Source of the DNA: an uncultured Bacteroidales bacterium
Lineage (GTDB): Bacteria > Bacteroidota > Bacteroidia > Bacteroidales > Bacteroidaceae
Assembly (NCBI GenBank): GCA_902782245.1
Contig: CACZMI010000008.1
Location: forward strand, 1-61,431
DNA length: 61,431 nucleotides
Reading direction: 5' to 3'
A model generated the notes under the pieces. That model saw only the letters and a program-made list of their open reading frames with translations, searched no databases and was not told where the DNA came from. The number at the start of each line of letters is the position of its first letter. Position 1 is the stretch's first letter. Both the position numbers and the translations under genes were made by a program. Of this stretch, positions 7,557-16,310 are shown piece after piece.

Positions 7557-7575
7557 TCGTAAATAACAACGGATT

Positions 7576-8691
7576 ATGAAAAAGAGTTTGGTCATATTGT
7601 CTATACTGTTGCTGATACAATCAGTCTCTGTCTCCCTGTTTGCCCAGGATGGTACCCGATTAATACCCAGAAACGCTTATGAGATGCGTGAAGACATAAC
7701 ATCGTTCACTGTTCCCGAAGGGATTGAGACAATCGGTGGGTGGGCATCTGCCCATTGCCGTAATATGAAGACGATTGATTTTCCCCAAAGTCTTAAGACA
7801 ATTGATGATTACGCATTCTATGGATGTAATGCGCTGGAGAGTGTGGTAATTCCTGTGGGTGTTACGATGATTGAGAATAATGCATTTCTGTATTGTGAGG
7901 GTCTGAAATCAGTCGTTATTCCTGAAGGAGTGAGCGTGATAGAGTTTCAGACGTTCAGGCATTGCCATGATCTGACATCGGTCACCATTCCAAAGAGCGT
8001 AAGGAAAATAATGTTCGGGGCGTTTGAATGCTGCGGCAAGTTGGAGTCAATTGTGATTCCTGAGGGCGTGGTTTCGATAGGCAGTAACTGTTTTGGCGGT
8101 TGCGGAAGCCTTAAGTCAATAGATATTCCTTCAAGTGTAACGGAGATTGCAGATAATGCTTTCTTTGATTGCGTGAGTCTTAAGACAGTCAATATGCCCG
8201 ATGGCGAATTGAAAGAGAAGGTACTGACATATCTGTCAAAGATACAGAATGAGGAAAAACACGGTTATAGCGACGGTCACGAGTGGGTTGATCTGGGTCT
8301 GAGTGTAAAATGGGCCACTTGCAATGTGGGTGCCGACAGTCCGGAATCATTAGGTGACTATTTTGATGGAAATGGTGATGCTGCACATGACGAATGGGGA
8401 GGCGGTTGGCGTACACCTACCTTGGAGGAATGGGAGGAACTTCTTGATAAATGCGAGATGAGTGAGACTATGCACGGTGGAGTGAGAGGCTATAAGTTTG
8501 CCAGCAAAACAAATAATAACTCGATATTCCTGCCTTGCGGAGGTTTTAAACGCAGTGAGGAACCTGAAGCAACCGGTATGATGGGCCGATACCGTACCGG
8601 TTCATCTGATACTTTCAAACTGGTTAATATGGCTTTCGGCATTTCCGGTTCTCCGGATGAGGGAGTCTCTGTCCGCGCTGTCTACAAGTAA
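7576..8691 (+). CDS. BspA-type leucine-rich-repeat protein with C-terminal FISUMP-like domain
   Basis: A 371-residue exported protein. Signal peptide MKKSLVILSILLLIQSVSVSLFAQ. Residues about 40-215 hold six LRR_5 repeats of about 23 residues with the frame IPEGVxxIGxxAFxxCxxLKSV. From about 230 (HEWVDLGLSVKWATCNVG) the sequence changes to the domain first described as the Fibrobacter succinogenes major paralogous domain, with WGGGWRTPTLEEWEELL and a C-terminal VSVRAVY strand. LRR_5 proteins mediate adhesion to host or bacterial surfaces; the role of the FISUMP domain is not known. No lipobox or sorting domain is seen. It ends 7 bases from the convergent ModF-like gene, both genes ending in an AAGTAA that together form a small palindrome. 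Confidence 0.85.
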   Translation: MKKSLVILSILLLIQSVSVSLFAQDGTRLIPRNAYEMREDITSFTVPEGIETIGGWASAHCRNMKTIDFPQSLKTIDDYAFYGCNALESVVIPVGVTMIENNAFLYCEGLKSVVIPEGVSVIEFQTFRHCHDLTSVTIPKSVRKIMFGAFECCGKLESIVIPEGVVSIGSNCFGGCGSLKSIDIPSSVTEIADNAFFDCVSLKTVNMPDGELKEKVLTYLSKIQNEEKHGYSDGHEWVDLGLSVKWATCNVGADSPESLGDYFDGNGDAAHDEWGGGWRTPTLEEWEELLDKCEMSETMHGGVRGYKFASKTNNNSIFLPCGGFKRSEEPEATGMMGRYRTGSSDTFKLVNMAFGISGSPDEGVSVRAVYK

Positions 8692-8698
8692 GCATTTT

Positions 8699-10147
8699 TT
8701 ACTTGGAGTTGCGTTTGAGCGTCAGAGTGTGGTCGATGGTGGAGGGGAGTTCCTCCGGGTAATGTGTTACTATGATGAGGGTCTTCTGCGAATTGAGGCA
8801 GAAGGCCTTTATTATTTGCATTACCAGGGTGCGGCGCCGGCGGTCCAATCCGTGAAGGGGTTCGTCAAGAATGAGTAGGGAAGGGTTCTTTACGAAGGCG
8901 CGGGCCAGCAGGATCATGCGCTGCTCTCCGCTTGAGAGTTCCAGAAAGTCGCGCTCCTCCAGATCAGATATCTGGAAAATGTTCATCCATATGCGGCATC
9001 GGTCACGTTCATCGGCAGTAATTTTTTTATACAAACCAATGGTGTCGTGCAGGCCCGATGCCACTATGTCGATGGCGGGATAGCGGCGGCAGTAGGAGCG
9101 GTGCATCTCGGGCGATACGTACCCTATGTGCTTCTTGATTTCCCAGATGCTCTCGCCTGTGCCGCGCGGACGGCCAAACAGAGCTATGTCACATGCGTAT
9201 GACTGCGGGTTATCGGCATAGACCATGCTAAGAAGGGCGGATTTGCCGCTTCCGTTGGGTCCAAGGAGTGCCCAATGCTCGCCTTTGCGCACTGTCCAGT
9301 CCAGTTCATTCAGGATGCGGCGGCTTTCGTACTGGAGTATAACCTTGTTGCAGCGGACTATCTCGTCACTGTCCATGCCATTCTCGGGCAGGTTATGCAT
9401 AAGATCTATCAGATCCGGCGCCAGAACGGGCTGGGGGAGCGGTTCAAGCGGCTGTGCCATATAGTCAGCTACCGGCATGGCATTTGTACACTTGCGGTCA
9501 CGCACCTCTATTACATGAGTGATGAACTGCGGGATATCCTCGCGGCGCGATACCACAAGGATAATCTGCATCTTCCATTCGATAACAAGGTTTTCCAGCA
9601 GGCGGCAAAGCATATCGCGGGTCTGTACGTCAAGGCCGATGAACGGGCTGTCTATGATGACCATGCGGGGGCGCACGGCCAGCGAACGGGCCAGCTGATA
9701 CTTGCGCATTTCGCCGCTGGAGAGTGTCACAAGCTGCTTGTCCCAGATAAACGGTATGTCAAACAGGGTGAAAAGGCGCTCCTTCCATACAGGATCCTTA
9801 ACTTCAGGGAAAGCATCGCGGACTATTGCCGATTCGCCCATCTCGGTCATATTCCAGCGCTGCTGGTAGAAATAGGTGCTGTCGGCACTGCCGTAACTGT
9901 CGCGGAAAGTGATGTTGCGGATATCGGCCCCGCAAATGCCGCTGCCATACTCAACCTCACGGTGGTCCAAAAGCGGATACTGACGCAATAAGGTGTTAAC
10001 CAGCAATGTTTTACCTGCACCGTTTGGGCCTACAATGGCTGTCTGCCAGCCGTCACGGATGCACAGATTGATGGGTGCGGCCATTCTGTAACGTGCATCG
10101 CAGGCCAGACCGTTCTCAATTCTTATGGTAAAATCGCCTCTTTCCAC
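8699..10147 (-). CDS. ModF-like protein with two ABC ATPase domains
   Basis: A 482-residue soluble protein with two ABC domains and no membrane segment. Domain 1: Walker A GPNGAGKT (40-47), signature LSSGE (142-146), Walker B VIIDSP (163-168). Domain 2: Walker A GPNGSGKS (296-303), signature LSSGEQRM, Walker B LLILDEP, switch VTHYPEEL. Domain 1 has Ser in place of the catalytic Glu and VVSRREDIP in place of the H-loop His, so only the second site looks fully active. The family (ModF/PhrA) is linked to molybdate genes in proteobacteria, but no molybdate gene is near. TAACTTTG (minus, 10174-10167) is its probable -7 box. Confidence 0.85.
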   Translation of the reverse strand: MERGDFTIRIENGLACDARYRMAAPINLCIRDGWQTAIVGPNGAGKTLLVNTLLRQYPLLDHREVEYGSGICGADIRNITFRDSYGSADSTYFYQQRWNMTEMGESAIVRDAFPEVKDPVWKERLFTLFDIPFIWDKQLVTLSSGEMRKYQLARSLAVRPRMVIIDSPFIGLDVQTRDMLCRLLENLVIEWKMQIILVVSRREDIPQFITHVIEVRDRKCTNAMPVADYMAQPLEPLPQPVLAPDLIDLMHNLPENGMDSDEIVRCNKVILQYESRRILNELDWTVRKGEHWALLGPNGSGKSALLSMVYADNPQSYACDIALFGRPRGTGESIWEIKKHIGYVSPEMHRSYCRRYPAIDIVASGLHDTIGLYKKITADERDRCRIWMNIFQISDLEERDFLELSSGEQRMILLARAFVKNPSLLILDEPLHGLDRRRRTLVMQIIKAFCLNSQKTLIIVTHYPEELPSTIDHTLTLKRNSK

Positions 10148-10166
10148 TTTATTGCTTTTATCACTG

Positions 10167-10174
10167 CAAAGTTA
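10167..10174 (-). promoter_or_regulatory. -7 promoter element of the ModF-like gene
   Basis: CAAAGTTA on the plus strand is TAACTTTG on the minus strand, 20 bases before the start codon. No good -33 TTTG is visible. The divergent methylase gene has a weaker TACCTTCG at 10188-10195. Confidence 0.55.
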
Positions 10175-10199
10175 GTGTAAAATGCACTACCTTCGTGCC

Positions 10200-10904
10200 A
10201 TGATTCCCGCTTTATATCTTATTCCGAACCTTTTGGGTGATACTCCGGTGGAGCAGGTGCTGCCCCCGTACAATCACGAAATCATAATGGGCATACGCCA
10301 TTTCATAGTGGAGGATGTACGTACAGCACGCCGTTTCCTCAAACTGGTGGACCGCTCAATCGACATAGACCAGCTGACATTCTACACACTGAACAAGCAC
10401 ACCAACCCCGAAGAGGTAGCAAGCATGCTCCGTCCGCTGGAGGAGGGTAGTCCCATGGGAGTAATCTCCGAGGCCGGTTGTCCCGCCGTAGCCGATCCCG
10501 GGGCCGATGTAGTTGCCATAGCCCAGCGCAAAGGCCTGCAGGTAATCCCTCTGGTAGGTCCCTCAAGCATAATCCTTGCAGTAATGGGATCCGGATTCAA
10601 CGGCCAGAGCTTCGCCTTCAACGGTTACCTCCCCATAGAGCCCGAAGAAAGAATAAAGGTGTTGAAGAAACTGGAACAGCGTGCCTACAGCGAGAATCAG
10701 ACTCAACTCTTCATAGAAACCCCATACCGTAACGCCAAAATGATGGCCGACATCCTCAAAGCCTGCCGTCCCCAGACTCACCTCTGCATAGCAGCCGGCC
10801 TCACTACCCAGGACGAATACATCAAAACCCGCACCGTAAAAGAGTGGAACGGTCACCTTCCCCAACTTGAAAAGATACCCTGTATCTTCTTAATTTACAA
10901 ATAA
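10200..10904 (+). CDS. RsmI-like tetrapyrrole methylase family protein
   Basis: A SAM-dependent methyltransferase of the tetrapyrrole methylase fold, about 234 residues. It starts IPALYLIPNLLGDTP, has the SEAGCPAVADPGADVV loop that corresponds to SDAGTPxISDPG of RsmI, then VGPSSIILAVMGSGF, and GLTTQDEYIKTRTVKEW near the end. RsmI makes the 2'-O-methyl on C1402 of 16S rRNA. This shorter Bacteroidota branch is often listed beside RsmI, so rRNA as substrate is likely but not certain. An ATG exists at 10182; ATG 10200 gives the family's usual start and lies after the near-consensus -7 box TACCTTCG (10188-10195). Confidence 0.8.
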   Translation: MIPALYLIPNLLGDTPVEQVLPPYNHEIIMGIRHFIVEDVRTARRFLKLVDRSIDIDQLTFYTLNKHTNPEEVASMLRPLEEGSPMGVISEAGCPAVADPGADVVAIAQRKGLQVIPLVGPSSIILAVMGSGFNGQSFAFNGYLPIEPEERIKVLKKLEQRAYSENQTQLFIETPYRNAKMMADILKACRPQTHLCIAAGLTTQDEYIKTRTVKEWNGHLPQLEKIPCIFLIYK

Positions 10905-10969
10905 TTATCACCCACATTTTAAAGTATCCCAAGTGCAAGGGAACTAATCGGGTATCAGTATCGGAAACA

Positions 10970-11183
10970 GCAAATGCTCCCATTTGCAGTAGCCGTACTA
11001 TTCCCTTTGGGGACCATCGTGGAGAGGCGTAAGCGTAGCCCCCCGGAGGATCCCGTTAAGAACGGCGCATGTTTGACGAACGTTAGACCCCGTAGGGGGC
11101 TATAAGGAGGAGTTCGACGTTTAGGGTCCGTAGGGGAGGCGGAGTAGCCGCGGAGCGTTGTGTCCCCAAAGGGAATAGTACGG
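10970..11183. repeat. Hairpin array enclosed by a 22-base perfect inverted repeat (element A)
   Basis: 10993-11014 and 11162-11183 are exact 22-base inverses (ends CCGTAC and GTACGG). Inside are small hairpins with three-base loops: CCGTT-AAG-AACGG (11053-11065), CCCC-GTA-GGGG (11088-11098), and GCGG-AGTAG-CCGC (11139-11151). Just before it is GCAAATG-CTCC-CATTTGC (10970-10987). It fills the space between two convergent genes and ends 6 bases from the DPP IV stop. No ORF or transposase is present. It may serve as a bidirectional terminator or be a structured RNA. Confidence 0.8.
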
Positions 11184-11189
11184 CGGTGC

Positions 11190-13391
11190 CTACCTGAGAT
11201 TGTCGTCAAAGAAGCGGAGGATGCGTGTGAATAGGTGCTTGCGGTGGGCGTAGCCGGTGATGCTGTGCTCCTTGCCGGGATAGACCTGCATATCAAAATC
11301 CACTCCTGCGTTTATCAGAGCCTCTATGTATGAGGCGGTGTTGCTGAAGAATACGTTATCATCGTCAAGGCCGTGAACAATGAGCAGACGGCCGTGCAGG
11401 CGGTTGATGCGGTCAATGGCCGATGCATCGTGGTAGCCGTCGGCATTCTGCTTGGGCTCCTGCATGAAACGCTCGGTGTAGGGGGCATCGTAGTAGCGCC
11501 AATCGGTAACGGGAGCAACCGCAACGCCGCATTTGAATACCGGAGTACCCTCACTCATGGACATCAGCGTGTTATAGCCGCCGTAGCTCCAGCCCCAGAT
11601 GGCAATGCGGTCTGCATCGATGTAGGGGAGTGAGCCAAGGTACTGGGCTGCAGCAACCTGGTCCTGACTTTCCATCACGCCCAGATGCTTGTAGGTCTGC
11701 TTCTTGAAGTCTGCTCCGCGACGTCCGGTGCCGCGACCGTCAACAACTGCAACGGCGTAACCTTTCTGCGTAAGCAGGGCCTCAAATGCGGCGCCGGGAT
11801 AGAATCCGGCACTCCATTCATTGAGAACCTCGTTTGATCCGGGGCCGCTGTACTGGTAAAGGATGACGGGGCAGGGGTGGGACTCATCGGCATCAGCGGG
11901 CTTGACCATCCAGCCGTAGAGCGTGGTGCCGTCGACAGTCTGGAATGAGAAATTCTCCTTTTTGGGGAAGCCATATTCAAGGGTGGACTGTATTAAGTCG
12001 GCATTACTCTCGATGGTTCTCAGTATTGTGCCTTTGTTGTCAATACATGTTACAACATACGGCGTTGACATATCGGACCAGGAGTTGATAAAGTACTTGC
12101 AACCGGTGCTGAAACGTGCATGGCTGGTGCCTTTATCCGGAGTCAGTCTAGTCTTCTTGCCCTTGCCGTCAATCTTCCATACGGCGCAGTCGTAGATGCC
12201 GCTCTCGTTGCTCTCATAATATGCTGTGCCCGATTTGGGATCATAGCCGTGGAGGCCCAGAACATCAAAATCGCCGCTTGTTATCTGACGCTTTAACTGG
12301 CCGTTCAGGTCATAAAGATAGAGGTGCCGATGCCCGTCACGCTCGCTCTGCATGATGAACTGTGTGCCGTAGAACTGCGTCTGCATGTAGCCGAATTCAT
12401 CAATATATCGGTCATCCTGCTCACGGAGAATGAGTTTGCATACCGTTGAGCGGGGATTGCCGGAGTAAATCTCCAGCTTGTTCTGGGGGCGGTTGAGAGT
12501 GAATATAAACAGGGTATTATCCTCATTCTCAATGAACTTGATGCGCGGAATGTAGGTGGTGCTGTCCAACTTGAGGTCCATATCACGGATAACGGAGCTC
12601 TTTATGTCGAATGAGTGGACCGATACCTTGGAGTTGGCGGCTCCGGCGGTGGGGTACTGCTGCGGGCGGTAGCTTACCAGTTCCTGTGAGTACGAGTCGC
12701 GGTCAGGGGCGGTCAGGAAGAAGGGGAGGTTGTAACCGCCTACGTTTGACTCGTCAAAGCGGATCCAGGCCAGCATGCGGCTGTCGGCGCTGAACTCATA
12801 GGCGCGGGTTACTCCGAACTCCTCCTCGTAGGCCCAGTCGGGGATACCGTTACGTATCTTTCCAAGCTCTCCGTCCTTAGTGACCTGTACTTCAGCATTA
12901 TTGAATAACAGCTTGACTAAGAATATGTTATTGTCGCGAACGAATGCAATGTTATGGCCGTCGGGCGAGAATGAAGGCACCTGAACGGGACCGCCTGTGG
13001 TGAGCGGGTCAATCTTGTTGTTGCGTATGGTATAGATGTAATAGTTGGCAGTGTATGAGCGGCGGAATATCTTTTGCACGTACTGCTCCAGAAGGATGAT
13101 ATCCTCGGTAGGTGAGAGTATGAAATTGCCAAGAGTGCGTAACTTCTCACCGCGGGCTGTGCCAAGGTTCAGGACTGTGTCTGTTACGGCACCTGTCTTG
13201 AATGAATACTTGAGTATGCAGTTGCCCTGTGCCTGCAGAAAGTGTTCGCCGTCTGCCATAGGGGTGATGTTGCCTGAACTGGTGCCGTAAAAGGAGCCGG
13301 ATATGACATTGTCAAGAGTGAGTTTTTTGTTCTGGGCACCCAGTGAAAATGCCGCTGTCACTGCTGCAACAAGTATTATCAATCGCTTCAT
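11190..13391 (-). CDS. dpp4: Dipeptidyl peptidase IV (S9B serine peptidase)
   Basis: A 733-residue exported prolyl dipeptidase that removes X-Pro or X-Ala dipeptides from peptide N-termini in the periplasm. Signal peptide MKRLIILVAAVTAAFSLGAQ. The beta-propeller (about 40-475) includes DWAYEEEFGVTRAYEFS, the double-Glu motif that holds the substrate N-terminus in DPP IV. The alpha/beta-hydrolase domain has nucleophile Ser602 in GWSYGGY, the acid Asp in HGLDDDN (about 675) and His in GKEHSI (about 708). Length and order match the Bacteroidota enzymes used in peptide scavenging. It follows the YrdC/YciO gene by 36 bases and ends beside element A. Confidence 0.93.
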   Translation of the reverse strand: MKRLIILVAAVTAAFSLGAQNKKLTLDNVISGSFYGTSSGNITPMADGEHFLQAQGNCILKYSFKTGAVTDTVLNLGTARGEKLRTLGNFILSPTEDIILLEQYVQKIFRRSYTANYYIYTIRNNKIDPLTTGGPVQVPSFSPDGHNIAFVRDNNIFLVKLLFNNAEVQVTKDGELGKIRNGIPDWAYEEEFGVTRAYEFSADSRMLAWIRFDESNVGGYNLPFFLTAPDRDSYSQELVSYRPQQYPTAGAANSKVSVHSFDIKSSVIRDMDLKLDSTTYIPRIKFIENEDNTLFIFTLNRPQNKLEIYSGNPRSTVCKLILREQDDRYIDEFGYMQTQFYGTQFIMQSERDGHRHLYLYDLNGQLKRQITSGDFDVLGLHGYDPKSGTAYYESNESGIYDCAVWKIDGKGKKTRLTPDKGTSHARFSTGCKYFINSWSDMSTPYVVTCIDNKGTILRTIESNADLIQSTLEYGFPKKENFSFQTVDGTTLYGWMVKPADADESHPCPVILYQYSGPGSNEVLNEWSAGFYPGAAFEALLTQKGYAVAVVDGRGTGRRGADFKKQTYKHLGVMESQDQVAAAQYLGSLPYIDADRIAIWGWSYGGYNTLMSMSEGTPVFKCGVAVAPVTDWRYYDAPYTERFMQEPKQNADGYHDASAIDRINRLHGRLLIVHGLDDDNVFFSNTASYIEALINAGVDFDMQVYPGKEHSITGYAHRKHLFTRILRFFDDNLR

Positions 13392-13427
13392 ATAATTATG
13401 CTTAATTAATTGTTCAACAATATTTTA

Positions 13428-14039
13428 TTACTCGTCAAGAATTCCTTTACCCTGACGTATTATCTCCTGATCACCGTCAACGCAATAGACAACTGTTGAG
13501 TATTCAAATCCTCCGGCGCCGCCGTTAATTACCAGGTCCACATCATCGCCCAAACGCTCATCGATAAGTTCCGGGTCCGTAAGGTAGCCTATGTCATCGG
13601 ACTCATCATAAGGAACGGTGGTGGAGAGCAGGGGAGCACCCAACTGACGGCATATCTCTCGGGTTATATCGTTGTCAGGTACGCGTATGCCCACTTCCTT
13701 GCGGTTGCTGAATATCTTGGGCAGACGGCTGCCGGCACGCAGCACAAAGGTGAACGGGCCGGGCAGGTTGCGTTTCATTGTCTTGAACGTGGCATTGTCT
13801 ATCTGCACGTACTGACTGATGTCGCTCAGGTCATAGCAGACTATCGAGAAGCGGTGTTTGCGCGGGTCCAAGCCCTTGATCTTACATATGCGCTCTATGG
13901 GACGCTCCTTGAGTGCGTGGCATCCAAGTGCATACGCCGTATCCGTGGGGAACACAATCACGCCTCCACCGTTCAGAATGTCCAGGACGCGGTCTATATC
14001 GCGCTGGCTGGGATTCTTGTCATAAAGTCTTATCAGCAT
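13428..14039 (-). CDS. YrdC/Sua5/YciO family protein (threonylcarbamoyl-AMP synthase family)
   Basis: A 203-residue single YrdC domain. It has [16 protein letters not shown] (about 25-40), [16 protein letters not shown] (about 54-68), the [10 protein letters not shown] loop and EVGIRVPDN. Members with KxR and SxN motifs (TsaC/Sua5) make threonylcarbamoyl-AMP for t6A37 of tRNA. The KxxxxxRKHRFS pattern here is closer to the YciO branch, whose role is less clear. It overlaps miaA by 7 bases, and miaA also modifies tRNA position 37, which suits a tRNA role. Confidence 0.85.
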   Translation of the reverse strand: MLIRLYDKNPSQRDIDRVLDILNGGGVIVFPTDTAYALGCHALKERPIERICKIKGLDPRKHRFSIVCYDLSDISQYVQIDNATFKTMKRNLPGPFTFVLRAGSRLPKIFSNRKEVGIRVPDNDITREICRQLGAPLLSTTVPYDESDDIGYLTDPELIDERLGDDVDLVINGGAGGFEYSTVVYCVDGDQEIIRQGKGILDE

Positions 14040-14953
14040 GCCTTAAGCTTTATATAATCTATTATAGAGTCTACATCATCGGGGTTAAACCAACGGGTAT
14101 TCTCATCGCGCTTGAACCACGTCATCTGCTTGCGGGAGTAGATGCGGGTGTTCTGCTTTATCTTCTCTATGGCAAACTCCAGCGTCCAGGGCTTGCCGTC
14201 GGGGGTGAGTGCGCCGTCCATCCAGCTGAACAGCTCTTTCATGCCTACGGTATTGAGTGAGTTGAGTCCGCGGCGCGGATACATGCGGCGTGCCTCTTCA
14301 ATCAGACCCTCCTGTACCATTTTGTCAACGCGCCGGTTGATGCGTTCATACAACTCTTCACGCGGACGTGTAAGTCCGATGCGCACAATCCGGAACGGAC
14401 GCTCGGCCTTTTGTCCCTTGCGAAGGTCGGAGTAGGGATGCCCGGTCATATAGCAGACCTCAAGAGCGTGCAGGACACGCTTGGGATTCTTTCTGTCCAC
14501 CTGTTTGTAGTACTCCGGATCCAATAGTTTGAGTTCCTGCACCAGTTTGTCCAGTCCCTCCTCCTTATAACGCTCCAAAAGGGGTAGGCGGATATCGTCC
14601 GGGATGGTGGGAATCTGGTCTATACCATAGCAGAGGGCATCTATATACATCATTGAGCCTCCTGTGACCAATAAAATGTCATGGTTTACGAATAGTCTAT
14701 CCGCGAGCGCCATGACATCCTCTTCGTATCTGGCGGCGCTGTAATAGTCATCAAGTGAGAGGTTTCCTACCAGAAAATGCTCCGCACGCTCCCTTTCGGC
14801 CGGAGTGGGGGCTGCCGTACATATGGGAATGTCGGCATACATCTGACGTGAATCGGCCGAAATGATGGGGGTATGAAACAAATCGGCGAGGGTCAGACAT
14901 AATTCAGTCTTGCCCACGCCGGTTGGTCCAAGTATGATGACTAAAGTCTTCAC
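14033..14953 (-). CDS. miaA: tRNA dimethylallyltransferase
   Basis: A 306-residue MiaA, which transfers a dimethylallyl group to N6 of A37 in tRNAs reading UNN codons. P-loop [10 protein letters not shown] (9-18), substrate residues in [11 protein letters not shown] (33-43), [13 protein letters not shown] and the C-terminal [14 protein letters not shown]. The start is GTG at 14953, immediately following the TGA of the upstream gene, which suggests translational coupling; I see no better ATG. Downstream it overlaps the YrdC/YciO gene by 7 bases. Confidence 0.95.
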   Translation of the reverse strand: MKTLVIILGPTGVGKTELCLTLADLFHTPIISADSRQMYADIPICTAAPTPAERERAEHFLVGNLSLDDYYSAARYEEDVMALADRLFVNHDILLVTGGSMMYIDALCYGIDQIPTIPDDIRLPLLERYKEEGLDKLVQELKLLDPEYYKQVDRKNPKRVLHALEVCYMTGHPYSDLRKGQKAERPFRIVRIGLTRPREELYERINRRVDKMVQEGLIEEARRMYPRRGLNSLNTVGMKELFSWMDGALTPDGKPWTLEFAIEKIKQNTRIYSRKQMTWFKRDENTRWFNPDDVDSIIDYIKLKAC

Positions 14954-15523
14954 TCAATAAAGGTCGTCTATGGAATCCAGGCTTACGGTACCTCCTTCAC
15001 TGCCGCCTTCCATGCCGAATCCTTCCTCATCAAGTTCATCGGATTCAAAACCTTCATCACCGTAGAAGTTCTCATCGACGTCGATGGTGGGATTGGCCTT
15101 GGCCATCTCATCAAAGTCAATGGTCTGTTTGGGGGCGTTGCCCTGGCTTGCGGTGCAAACGGCTTCCTTAAGAGTCTTGCCTGTTATAATTTCCTTTAAT
15201 TCAATGAAAAAGCAACGTTCTGTTAAAGGGTCGAAGATGTAAATGAGACGCTGCTTTTCGTCCTCAATCAACTCATCGAGAGGGGTATCGGCCATAACGA
15301 AATTATCAACCTCTGAGCTGGTGCTCATCTCCTCGCGGGTAATCTCCTCACGCTTCTCCCAATTGTCCTCGCAGATGAAGAATGAGGTCATCTGGTCATC
15401 GGGATATCCTACAGATTTCAGGATTGCATTGCTGAAATCCAGGAATGACGCTGATGAATTGATCTGGATTTCACGATAGAAGTCATCGACCTCATCGGAA
15501 ATGAAAATGAATCTGTAAACCAT
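14954..15523 (-). CDS. Plasmid pRiA4b ORF-3-like protein
   Basis: A 189-residue cytosolic acidic protein of the pRiA4b ORF-3-like (MM3350) family. The N-terminal half has the family's small alpha/beta core: MVYRFIFISDEV, SFLDFSNAILKSVGYPDDQMTSFFICEDNW, LIYIFDPLTERCFFIELKEI. The C-terminal third is low-complexity and acidic (GDEGFESDELDEEGFG). No activity is known for the family. It lies between lpxA (13-base gap) and miaA (adjacent), a position it keeps in other Bacteroidales as far as I recall. Confidence 0.8.
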   Translation of the reverse strand: MVYRFIFISDEVDDFYREIQINSSASFLDFSNAILKSVGYPDDQMTSFFICEDNWEKREEITREEMSTSSEVDNFVMADTPLDELIEDEKQRLIYIFDPLTERCFFIELKEIITGKTLKEAVCTASQGNAPKQTIDFDEMAKANPTIDVDENFYGDEGFESDELDEEGFGMEGGSEGGTVSLDSIDDLY

Positions 15524-15536
15524 ATTGTATTGTTTT

Positions 15537-16310
15537 TTAGTCTCTTATAATACCTCTTTCAGAACTCTCAATGAACCTGACAATGTACTGAACCTCGGGG
15601 GCGCTGTAAATGGGATCCTCCTTGATGGCAGCAAGTGCCTGGCTTACGTTCAGACCGTTCTGGTAAATGATACGGTATGCGTTGTGGATGGCCTCGATGG
15701 TCTCGTTGGTGAAACCGCGGCGGCGCAGACCTACTATGTTCAGACCGGCGTAGATTACCGGATGACGGCCGCCGATTACGTAGGGCGGGATATCCTTGCT
15801 GCAGCCCGAACCGCCCTGAATCATTACATGGCCGCCTATATGGCAGAACTGGTGTACCAGAACGCAGGCGCTCAGGATGGCAAAGTCATCAATCACAACC
15901 TCGCCGGCTATCTTGGTGCTGTTGCCAAGGATGCAGTTGCTGCCTATCACGCAGTCGTGAGCCACATGCATGTTCTCCATCAGGAGATTGTTGCTGCCTA
16001 CCACGGTCTTGCCCTTGGATGCGGTACCGCGGTTTATGGTAACGTTCTCACGGATGCGGTTGTTGTCACCGATCTCGGCGGTGGTGTCCTCACCGCGGAA
16101 CTTGAGGTCCTGAGGGATGCCTCCTATGACGGCTCCCGGATGTATCTGGTTGCCGTTGCCTATGCGTGAACCGTACATGATGTTCACGTGGGGCATGATT
16201 ATGTTGTTGTCACCAATGACTACGTTCTTGTCGATGAAACAGAACGGGCCTATCTCGACGTTCTGACCTATCTGGGCCGAAGGATCAACGTATGCTAACG
16301 GACTTATCAT
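15537..16310 (-). CDS. lpxA: Acyl-[ACP]-UDP-N-acetylglucosamine O-acyltransferase
   Basis: A 257-residue LpxA, first step of lipid A synthesis: transfer of a 3-hydroxyacyl chain from ACP to the 3-hydroxyl of UDP-GlcNAc. Left-handed beta-helix hexapeptide repeats run from about 4 to 190 (SAQIGQNVEIGPF, IGDNNIIMPHVNI). The catalytic His is in MENMHVAHDCVIGSN (about 119). The C-terminal helical part is RRRGFTNETIEAIHNAYR. Its ATG overlaps the TGA of lpxC-fabZ, so the two are coupled. Confidence 0.96.
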   Translation of the reverse strand: MISPLAYVDPSAQIGQNVEIGPFCFIDKNVVIGDNNIIMPHVNIMYGSRIGNGNQIHPGAVIGGIPQDLKFRGEDTTAEIGDNNRIRENVTINRGTASKGKTVVGSNNLLMENMHVAHDCVIGSNCILGNSTKIAGEVVIDDFAILSACVLVHQFCHIGGHVMIQGGSGCSKDIPPYVIGGRHPVIYAGLNIVGLRRRGFTNETIEAIHNAYRIIYQNGLNVSQALAAIKEDPIYSAPEVQYIVRFIESSERGIIRD

